Shown here one piece after another: positions 14,455 to 20,025 of a stretch of DNA of 20,025 nt. Source of the stretch: JBPCIX01 sp051005875 (GTDB taxonomy: Bacteria; Actinomycetota; CADDZG01; JAHWKV01); contig JBPCIX010000014.1 of assembly GCA_051005875.1 (NCBI GenBank), forward strand, positions 1-20,025, written 5' to 3'. Position 1 is the first letter of the stretch. Every line of letters starts with the position of its first letter. The notes below the pieces were generated by a model. The model saw only the letters and a list, made by a program, of their open reading frames with translations. It was not told the origin of the DNA and made no database searches. A program made the position numbers and the translations under genes.

Positions 14455-15166
14455 TTGATGCGGCGGAACTTGATGCGGCGGAATCGGTTGAGGCAGGACC
14501 GGTTAAAGCATCTTCGCCCGACAGCACTGGCCCGAGGACCGGGTCCGCCGAGATGGAATTCCAAAACAGATCGGCTATCACGCTGTAGCCGAACGTGGAA
14601 GGATGAAATCCGTCGTCGGCTATCAAAGGAAGATTTAGGTGAGCGATGGCTTGGCCGGCCTGATATAAATCAATCACTGTGGCGCCGTATTGACCTGCAA
14701 CCGCTGCAATGGCACCATTCCACTGGAGAATCCGGTCTTTGAGGGATTCCGGTGGCTCATTGTGGTACCTGGGAACCTGGGTTAGATCGGGAACGTTGCC
14801 GATGAAGATACGAGCGGTCCCGCAACTTGCTGTGCCTTCCAAGAGTTGAGCAAGAGATTTTTCATAGTCCTTCAACCCAACTCCGGCGTCGAAATCGTTG
14901 GTGGCCAGCCAAACCGTGACGAGGTCCGCTTCCACCTCGCGGGCGGCGGGAAGTTGCTGCTGAACCGCCTGGGCCACGGTTGAGCCGTCCACTCCGAGCC
15001 TCAAAAACTTTGATCCACGAGGCAGTCGCGAGTGCAGCAATGCAACCCAAGATTCCTTCTGGGGGTTCGCCGCGCCGACTCCAACCGTGTCCGAAGCTCC
15101 TATGGCTACGTATACAAAAGTACGGTTCTTACGTAATCGTCTCATCGTGTCCACTTTTGGTCTCAC
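14447..15166 (-). CDS. SGNH/GDSL-family hydrolase
   Basis: A 239-residue esterase/lipase-like protein. Block I is GASDTVGVG (23-31, Ser25 as nucleophile, GAS replacing GDS). Block II is GVDGSTVAQ (58-66), block III ATND (88-91, Asn90), and block V DDGFHPS (184-190, Asp185 and His188). There is no convincing signal peptide. The last 12 residues are Ser/Ala repeats encoded by a 15-bp duplication. The ATG at 15166 has no clear ribosome site; the in-frame ATG at 15145 is possible. It is probably cotranscribed with the DJ-1 gene and divergent from the uracil-DNA glycosylase gene. Confidence 0.87.
   Translation of the reverse strand: MRPKVDTMRRLRKNRTFVYVAIGASDTVGVGAANPQKESWVALLHSRLPRGSKFLRLGVDGSTVAQAVQQQLPAAREVEADLVTVWLATNDFDAGVGLKDYEKSLAQLLEGTASCGTARIFIGNVPDLTQVPRYHNEPPESLKDRILQWNGAIAAVAGQYGATVIDLYQAGQAIAHLNLPLIADDGFHPSTFGYSVIADLFWNSISADPVLGPVLSGEDALTGPASTDSAASSSAASSA
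14454..14483. repeat. 15-bp tandem duplication at the end of the SGNH gene
   Basis: CTTGATGCGGCGGAA occurs at 14454-14468 and again at 14469-14483. It encodes the repeated Ser-Ser-Ala-Ala end of the SGNH hydrolase and carries the GTG start of the DJ-1 gene at one edge. Confidence 0.9.
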
Positions 15167-15185
15167 TTTTTACGAGAATAGCCCC

Positions 15186-15914
15186 ATGGCGAATTTAACC
15201 GGGGCGGGTTTAACCGGGAAGCCGGCGGATTCCATTGAAGCCATTCGTTCCCAAGTAGTTCGATGCGAACGATGCCCGCGGCTTGTCGAGTGGCGGCAGG
15301 CGGTTGCCATGCAGCCTCCTGCCCGCTACTGCGGACAGAACTATTGGGCCGGGCCTTTGCCGGGCTTCGGGGATCCCTCGGCCAGGTTGCTCGTGGTCGG
15401 ACTGGCGCCCGCTGCCCACGGCGGGAACCGGACCGGCAGGATGTTCACGGGTGACCGCTCGGGAGACTGGCTGTTTAGAGCCCTGCACAAGACCGGATTT
15501 GCAAACCAGCCCGAGTCGGCCCATTCCGCCGACGGACTTGCGCTCACCGACTGCTACGTTTCTGCGGTGGTCCGCTGCGCCCCTCCGGCCAACAAGCCGA
15601 CTCCCACTGAACGGGACAACTGCCTGCCCTACCTGGCGAGAGAACTGGCGGTTCTAAAAAACGTGGGGGTTATCGTGGCCCTCGGAGGATTTGCCTGGGA
15701 GGGGACACTTCGGGCATTGGATCTATCGGCGAATGGAAAGGCTAAAGCCAGGCCCCGCTTTGGACATGGGGTTGTTGCTTTAGTGCATGGGTATAAATTA
15801 TTTGGCTCTTACCATCCGAGCCAGCAAAACACCTTCACCGGCAAATTGACTGCGGCGGCATTCGATGCAGTGTTCGAAAAAGCCAGGCTATCGGCCGTCA
15901 GTCGGGGCGTCTGA
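15186..15914 (+). CDS. udgB: Uracil-DNA glycosylase, family 5 (UdgB)
   Basis: A 242-residue base-excision repair enzyme. The family-5 active-site motif GLAPAAHGGNRTGRMFTGD spans 72-90. The C-terminal motif HPSQQNTFTG (210-219) is typical. Four cysteines, C27, C30, C131 and C146, can hold the 4Fe-4S cluster seen in family 4/5 enzymes. I chose the ATG at 15186. An upstream ATG at 15087 would add 33 residues overlapping the divergent SGNH gene and matching nothing. GAGAAT lies 6 bases before the ATG with no ribosome site, suggesting a leaderless transcript. The N-terminal residues NLTGAGLTG come from a short DNA duplication. Confidence 0.94.
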   Translation: MANLTGAGLTGKPADSIEAIRSQVVRCERCPRLVEWRQAVAMQPPARYCGQNYWAGPLPGFGDPSARLLVVGLAPAAHGGNRTGRMFTGDRSGDWLFRALHKTGFANQPESAHSADGLALTDCYVSAVVRCAPPANKPTPTERDNCLPYLARELAVLKNVGVIVALGGFAWEGTLRALDLSANGKAKARPRFGHGVVALVHGYKLFGSYHPSQQNTFTGKLTAAAFDAVFEKARLSAVSRGV

Positions 15915-15931
15915 GAGTTCTTGGGGACGGC

Positions 15932-15957
15932 GCGGGCGTAAGATGCGGGCGTAAGAT
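15932..15957. repeat. 13-bp tandem duplication before the ferritin gene
   Basis: GCGGGCGTAAGAT occurs at 15932-15944 and 15945-15957, between the udgB stop and the ferritin ribosome site. It is the third 13-bp tandem repeat in the window. Confidence 0.92.
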
Positions 15958-15992
15958 AAGCAATTCAAGTTGATAAAAGGAGAGCAAATTAA

Positions 15993-16502
15993 GTGATAGG
16001 CGACAAACTGCGCGGGTCATTAAACGACCAAATAAATGAGGAATTTCAATCCGCCTACCTGTACCTGGCAATGTCGGCAAACTGCGAGTCCCAAAATCTG
16101 CCCGGCTTTGCCAACTGGTTCAAAATGCAGGCGGAGGAAGAACTGCGCCACGGGATGCGGTTTTTTCAGTTCATTTTGGATCGTGAAGGGCACGTTGCGC
16201 TTCAAGGAATTACGGCGCCCCCTGAAGAATTCGGGTCACTGGCGGCTCTTCTAGAGGATGCTCTGAATCACGAGCGCCAGGTAACTCGCTCAATCCATGA
16301 TCTGTACCGGCTCGCCGAAGAAGAAAAGGATTACCCGGCTTACGCGCTGCTCGAGGAATTCGCGACCGAACAAGTTGAGGAAGAAAAAAGCGTGACCTAC
16401 ATTCTGGAGTCGCTAAAAAGAGTAGGCGAGGACGGCACGGGTCTTTTCATTCTCGACAAGGAACTCGCAGGCAGGGGAGCCGCCGCGGGCGCCGGCGGCT
16501 AG
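15993..16502 (+). CDS. Non-heme ferritin
   Basis: A 169-residue iron-storage protein of the FtnA type. The ferroxidase residues E17, E50, H53, E94, Q127 and E130 all occur, at the same numbers as in E. coli FtnA. The C-terminus is a short Gly/Ala tail. The start is GTG at 15993, with AAAAGGAG about 11 bases upstream. It should assemble into a 24-subunit cage that oxidises and stores iron in the cytoplasm. It is preceded by udgB in the same direction but probably has its own promoter in the 78-base gap, given the separate function; none is obvious. Confidence 0.95.
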   Translation: MIGDKLRGSLNDQINEEFQSAYLYLAMSANCESQNLPGFANWFKMQAEEELRHGMRFFQFILDREGHVALQGITAPPEEFGSLAALLEDALNHERQVTRSIHDLYRLAEEEKDYPAYALLEEFATEQVEEEKSVTYILESLKRVGEDGTGLFILDKELAGRGAAAGAGG

Positions 16503-16534
16503 GTTAATCGGACTCGGGTTTCTGTGGCCTGTGG

Positions 16535-16546
16535 CTAGTGCACTAG
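16535..16546. repeat. 12-bp perfect palindrome at the serA stop
   Basis: CTAGTGCACTAG reads the same on both strands and includes the serA stop codon. It lies between the convergent ferritin and serA genes. It is too short and lacks a T-tract, so I do not call it a terminator. Confidence 0.4.
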
Positions 16547-18126
16547 GTCCCCAGGTCGATGAATTTGGCGTCGCGGGCTTCGATTGTTTGCGAGATTTGA
16601 TCGATCACTTCCGCGGGAATCTCTTCGTCAACACTTAACCCCATGAGTGCTTCGCCGCCGATTTTCTCGCGGCTTACCTGCATGCTGGCTATGTTGATCC
16701 CTGAACTGCCGAGGACACTGCCGACCTGGCCGATCACTCCGGGGCGATCGCCGTAACGCACGAAGCACATGTATCGCTCGGGAGGCATGTCCATGGCGTA
16801 GTCGTAAACGCGAACGATGCGCTCTTCATCCTTTTTTCCGACGAGTGAGCCACCGACCGTGACCTTGCCCTGATCAGATTCAGCACTCAGTAGAATCAGG
16901 TTGACGAAATCCAGCGCAGCGGCCGTCTTTGTTTCAGTGACTTGCATTCCGCGCTCTTCAGCCAGCAGAGGGGCATTCACGTACGTGACGGGCTCGTGGA
17001 CGATTTTCGAAAACATGCCCTTGAGTCCGGCCAAAGTGAGGATTCGGGTGTCCTGGTCGGAAATCGCGCCATGAAACTCGAAGTGCAGATCGTTTAGCCC
17101 CGACCCGGCAACGCCGGTTAGAATCCGCCCGAGTTTTTCTGTCAGCGGAATGAATGGGCGCAGCATTTCGACGTACTCGGCCCCGCCTTGAATATTGACT
17201 GCGTATGGAGCGAACTCACCGCGCAGCGCCAGAAGGACCTGTTCGGCTATCGACACGCCGGCCTTCGATTGAGCTTCTTCGGTAGAAGCTCCGAGATGGG
17301 GTGTTACTACGAAGTCGGTGACCTTAAAAAATGGATGCTCACCGGGGGGTTCTTTTTCGTAAACGTCGACGGCTGCCCCGGCCACCCTGCCATCGTCGTG
17401 GGCGGCGATTAGCGCTTTTTCATCGACTATTCCGCCCCGGGCGACGTTGATGATTCTCACCCCGGGCTTCATTACTTCGAACTCCTTCGGTCCGAGGATG
17501 GCTCTCGTTTCGGAGGTTTTCGGAAGGTGGACCGTGATGAAGTCGGACTGCCGGCATAGCTCCTCGATGCTGGCCGCAAGCTCAACCCCAATCTGTACGG
17601 CACGAGCTTTGGAAACGTAAGGGTCGTAGGCGACCAGGCGCATTCCGAATGCTGAAGCCCGTGCGGCGACAAGGGTTCCAATTCGCCCCAAACCAAGAAT
17701 TCCAAGAGTCTTTCCGTGCAGTTCGACGCCGGTAAATCGCTCGCGCTCCCAGCCGCCGGCTCTCAGCGATGCGTCGGCCGCCGGTACATTTCGGGCGAGC
17801 GAAAGCAGCAAAGCCATCGTGTGCTCGGCTGCCGACAAAATATTGCTCTGCGGCGCATTCACAACGAGCACGCCCTTTCGAGTGGCTGCCTCGACGTCGA
17901 TGTTGTCGAGGCCTATTCCGGCCCGGCCGACGACCTTTAGGTTGGTGCCTTTTTCAATTACATCTTTTGTGATCTTGGTTGAAGAACGCACGATGACCGC
18001 GTCGTAATCGTCGATGACCTCTAGCAATCCCTCGGGCGTTAGGTCGAAGCGCTGATCTACTTCAAGCTCCGCTTGAAGTTTTTCGATCCCTTCGTCGGCG
18101 AGAGGTTCGGCTACGAGGACCTTCAA
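16543..18126 (-). CDS. serA: D-3-phosphoglycerate dehydrogenase, long (type I) form
   Basis: A 527-residue NAD-dependent enzyme starting serine synthesis. Features in order: substrate domain, GRAGIGLDNID (88-98), NAD-binding LGLGRIG (about 145-151), ARGGIVDEKAL (about 230-240), TPHLGAST (about 275-282), then an allosteric-substrate-binding region and a C-terminal ACT domain (about 455-527). This long layout is the one known from Mycobacterium. The start is TTG: the frame begins with TTGAAG and overlaps the upstream stop by 4 bases (TTGA), so translation is coupled to the aminotransferase. The enzyme is probably feedback-inhibited by serine through the ACT domain, as in relatives. Confidence 0.96.
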   Translation of the reverse strand: MKVLVAEPLADEGIEKLQAELEVDQRFDLTPEGLLEVIDDYDAVIVRSSTKITKDVIEKGTNLKVVGRAGIGLDNIDVEAATRKGVLVVNAPQSNILSAAEHTMALLLSLARNVPAADASLRAGGWERERFTGVELHGKTLGILGLGRIGTLVAARASAFGMRLVAYDPYVSKARAVQIGVELAASIEELCRQSDFITVHLPKTSETRAILGPKEFEVMKPGVRIINVARGGIVDEKALIAAHDDGRVAGAAVDVYEKEPPGEHPFFKVTDFVVTPHLGASTEEAQSKAGVSIAEQVLLALRGEFAPYAVNIQGGAEYVEMLRPFIPLTEKLGRILTGVAGSGLNDLHFEFHGAISDQDTRILTLAGLKGMFSKIVHEPVTYVNAPLLAEERGMQVTETKTAAALDFVNLILLSAESDQGKVTVGGSLVGKKDEERIVRVYDYAMDMPPERYMCFVRYGDRPGVIGQVGSVLGSSGINIASMQVSREKIGGEALMGLSVDEEIPAEVIDQISQTIEARDAKFIDLGT

Positions 18127-19277
18127 TTCTTGCCTAGCTCTGCCTGGGCGGCAGCTACTCCTGCGCCGAGTTTCAAGGCATAACCTAACTCAGCGAGCAC
18201 CATCTCCAGAGCACCGAACAGGCGAATCACGTCCAAAGGCTCGAACCATCCGAGGTGGCCGATCCGGAAGACCTGGTTCTTGAGAGGGCCCTGTCCGGGA
18301 GCGACGATGATTCCGTATTTTGAGCGCAGCAGACCGACGATTTGTGAATCGGTCATGCCCTCGGGGGTTTTAACGGTTGTAACGCAGACTGCCCGGTCGC
18401 CATCTTCGCCCATTACGTCGAGGCCGAGGGCCGAAGCCCCGGCTTTGACCGCCTTTGCCAGTCTGTAATGGCGGGTCAGAATCTCCTCGCGCCCTTCCTC
18501 CCTGGCGGCTCTAACCGAGGCTGCCAGCCCTGCGAGGACCGACATTGCGGGAGTCCATGGGCTCTCAGGGTCCTTGCGGTCCGCAGCGTCCTTGTAGGCC
18601 GTCCAATCCCAATAGAATCTAGGCGCCTTCGACTCGGCGTGGGCTTTCCATCCTTTTTCTCCGACCGCTATGAAAGCGATACCCGGCGTTGCGCCGAGAG
18701 CTTTTTGCGAGCCACCGATGCAAACGTCGATGCCCCAATCGTCCATACGAATATCAACAGCGCCGATCGAGGAAATGGCATCGACGACAAGCAAGCGATC
18801 TTCCGCCTTTACTGCCTTCGCAATTGGCTCAAGGTCGTTTACGACTCCGGTTGAGGTTTCAGAATGCTGGACGAAAACGGCTTTGATTGCAGGGTCGGCT
18901 TGAAGTGCCTTGGTGATGTCCTCGGGTTTTGCGACCTTGCCCCACTCGTATGAGAGCATGGTTATGTCGCATCCGAACTGCTCCAGCATGGTTTGGAAGC
19001 GTTCTCCGAAAAAACCGACCGAAACCACCAGGACCTTGTCGCCCGGTGAAGTCACGTTGGCTACGGCGCCTTCCATTCCGCCGGTTCCCGAAGACGTGTA
19101 AACGATCACGTCGGCCTTGGTGTCGAGGAGCCATTGGACCCCTTCGATAACTTCAGTAAGCAGCTTGCCGTAGCCGGGCCCCCGGTGGTAAACAATGGGC
19201 GCTCCCTGGGCCTCGTAAACGAAATGGGGTACGGGCGTGGGCCCGGGTGTCATCAAGATTTCTGGGCGGTCGATCAT
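18123..19277 (-). CDS. Class V aminotransferase (serine/alanine-glyoxylate type)
   Basis: A 384-residue PLP enzyme. N-terminal MTPGPTPVP (9-17) is the family opening. The PLP lysine is K192 in GGSQKALGATPG, and D166 in VVDAIS contacts the PLP ring. The sequence fits the alanine-glyoxylate/serine-pyruvate aminotransferase branch, which in several bacteria supplies the phosphoserine aminotransferase step next to SerA, so that role is likely but not proven. Glyoxylate recycling from photorespiration is another possibility in a Calvin-cycle organism. The ATG has TAGGAG 7 bases upstream. It is cotranscribed with serA and divergent from the MOSC gene, with 62 bases between. Confidence 0.9.
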   Translation of the reverse strand: MIDRPEILMTPGPTPVPHFVYEAQGAPIVYHRGPGYGKLLTEVIEGVQWLLDTKADVIVYTSSGTGGMEGAVANVTSPGDKVLVVSVGFFGERFQTMLEQFGCDITMLSYEWGKVAKPEDITKALQADPAIKAVFVQHSETSTGVVNDLEPIAKAVKAEDRLLVVDAISSIGAVDIRMDDWGIDVCIGGSQKALGATPGIAFIAVGEKGWKAHAESKAPRFYWDWTAYKDAADRKDPESPWTPAMSVLAGLAASVRAAREEGREEILTRHYRLAKAVKAGASALGLDVMGEDGDRAVCVTTVKTPEGMTDSQIVGLLRSKYGIIVAPGQGPLKNQVFRIGHLGWFEPLDVIRLFGALEMVLAELGYALKLGAGVAAAQAELGKN

Positions 19278-19339
19278 GTAAAACTCCTAACGGAAGTCGG
19301 TTTCTTAAATTGGCGGACTAAAAGAAATGAGAATGCGTA

Positions 19340-20025
19340 ATGTCCGATTATCCCGCACCCAGGCGTTCAGGTCTTAAAGACGAACGACTAAGTGTTCTCG
19401 GAATAGTCCTATCCGTCAACGTGGGGTCCGAAACGGAGTTCATGTGGCGAGGCAAACCCCGAACAAGCTCAATCTGGAAGCGCCCGGTTGAAGGCCGGGT
19501 TGAAATACGCGGTAACAACCTTCAGGGCGACGTTCAGGCGGACCTGAGAGTCCACGGTGGGCCCCGCAAGGCCCTTTACGCATACTCCTGGGAGGATTCG
19601 CTTTGGTGGGAGCAGGAGTTAGGCAGGGAGATCGAGGCGGGCGCCTGGGGTGAAAACTTGACTCTGAAAGGTGTACCGGTCGAGGAGTGCAAGCCGGGGG
19701 ACCGCTGGCAGGTGGGATCGGCCCTGGTGGAAATCACTCAACCCAGGGTCCCCTGTTGGAAACTGGGCGCAAAGATGCAAGACCCCAGGTTCCCTCGCAA
19801 GTTCGCTCGATCTGAAAGAACGGGGGCTTACCTGGCGGTGGTAGAAGAGGGCAATGTCGGGGCCGGCGATGAAGTGCTGCTGCTTTCTCGCTCCGAGCAC
19901 CCGGTAACAATCGGATTACTGGCCCATTTGAATCATACCGACGGCGAGCTTGCTGCTATGTACCTGCAGGCAACCCAGATGGATCTCAGCGCCGAGGAGT
20001 GGAGGAGGCTCTTCCCGGAACCCTA
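19340..20025 (+). CDS. MOSC-domain protein, YiiM-like (reaches window end)
   Basis: An open frame of 228 codons from the ATG at 19340 to the last complete codon at 20023. The final two bases are TA, so the stop may be the next base. The MOSC core is visible: LRVHGGPRKALYAYSWED (68-85) and GAWGENLTL (about 102-110), with the conserved cysteine in QPRVPCWKL (about 137-145). MOSC proteins handle the molybdenum cofactor or its sulfur; YiiM-like members reduce N-hydroxylated compounds. No ribosome site precedes the ATG, and GAGAAT lies 5 bases before it, so it may be leaderless. The length fits the family, so little if anything is missing at the C-terminus. Confidence 0.9.
   Translation, partial: MSDYPAPRRSGLKDERLSVLGIVLSVNVGSETEFMWRGKPRTSSIWKRPVEGRVEIRGNNLQGDVQADLRVHGGPRKALYAYSWEDSLWWEQELGREIEAGAWGENLTLKGVPVEECKPGDRWQVGSALVEITQPRVPCWKLGAKMQDPRFPRKFARSERTGAYLAVVEEGNVGAGDEVLLLSRSEHPVTIGLLAHLNHTDGELAAMYLQATQMDLSAEEWRRLFPEP

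Noticed and set aside
14065..14742. 225-residue plus-strand frame opposite the DJ-1 and SGNH genes
   Set aside because: Both antisense genes have complete family motifs, and this frame has none.
15087..15185. Upstream ATG for the uracil-DNA glycosylase
   Set aside because: It overlaps the divergent SGNH gene and adds residues unlike family-5 enzymes.

Overview
The window looks like part of a chromosome from an uncultured actinobacterium-like bacterium (inference, moderate confidence). It has moderate-to-high GC and very tight gene packing, with 4- and 8-base gene overlaps. Several starts appear leaderless, GTG and TTG starts occur, and there is a 527-residue SerA with the long C-terminal region typical of Actinomycetota. 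No phage, transposon, CRISPR array, tRNA or rRNA was seen.

Layout. Bases 1-232 hold only hairpins and a possible promoter. A plus-strand block (233-3279) carries three tiny membrane proteins, an unrecognised protein with an LHIEGD motif, and an FtsH-type AAA+ zinc protease that has one membrane anchor and no periplasmic domain. Two small cysteine-containing minus-strand proteins follow (3284-4095), with a strong hairpin between them. From 12681 down to 4231 runs a nine-gene minus-strand operon: helical hypothetical protein, rpe, tkt, pntAa, pntAb, pntB, a CooC-like ATPase, a second LHIEGD-domain protein and a Lys/Pro-repeat basic protein. A divergent phosphoribulokinase gene (12786-13751) completes a set of three Calvin-cycle genes; no RuBisCO gene is in the window. 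The right end has a DJ-1/PfpI protein, an SGNH hydrolase, a family-5 uracil-DNA glycosylase, a ferritin, serA with a class V aminotransferase, and a MOSC-domain gene that reaches the window edge.

Main discovery. The CooC-like ATPase gene (6301 to 5525) is interrupted by one in-frame TGA at codon 112. That is exactly where CooC ATPases have the first cysteine of their metal-binding C-x-C motif, so the product would read G-S-G-Sec-Met-Cys. Thirteen bases after the TGA is a perfect 8-bp stem with a GUU loop whose first base is G. This fits the bacterial SECIS rules. I read this as a selenocysteine-containing CooC-type metal-cluster ATPase, in an operon that also encodes pentose-phosphate/Calvin enzymes and NADPH transhydrogenase, with no CO dehydrogenase gene in sight.

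How the genes may work together (inference). Rpe, Tkt and Prk regenerate ribulose-1,5-bisphosphate, and PntAB supplies NADPH from NADH and proton motive force. The Sec-ATPase and the LHIEGD protein may serve a linked metalloenzyme encoded elsewhere. A second LHIEGD protein sits directly before the FtsH-like protease, which links the two ends of the region.
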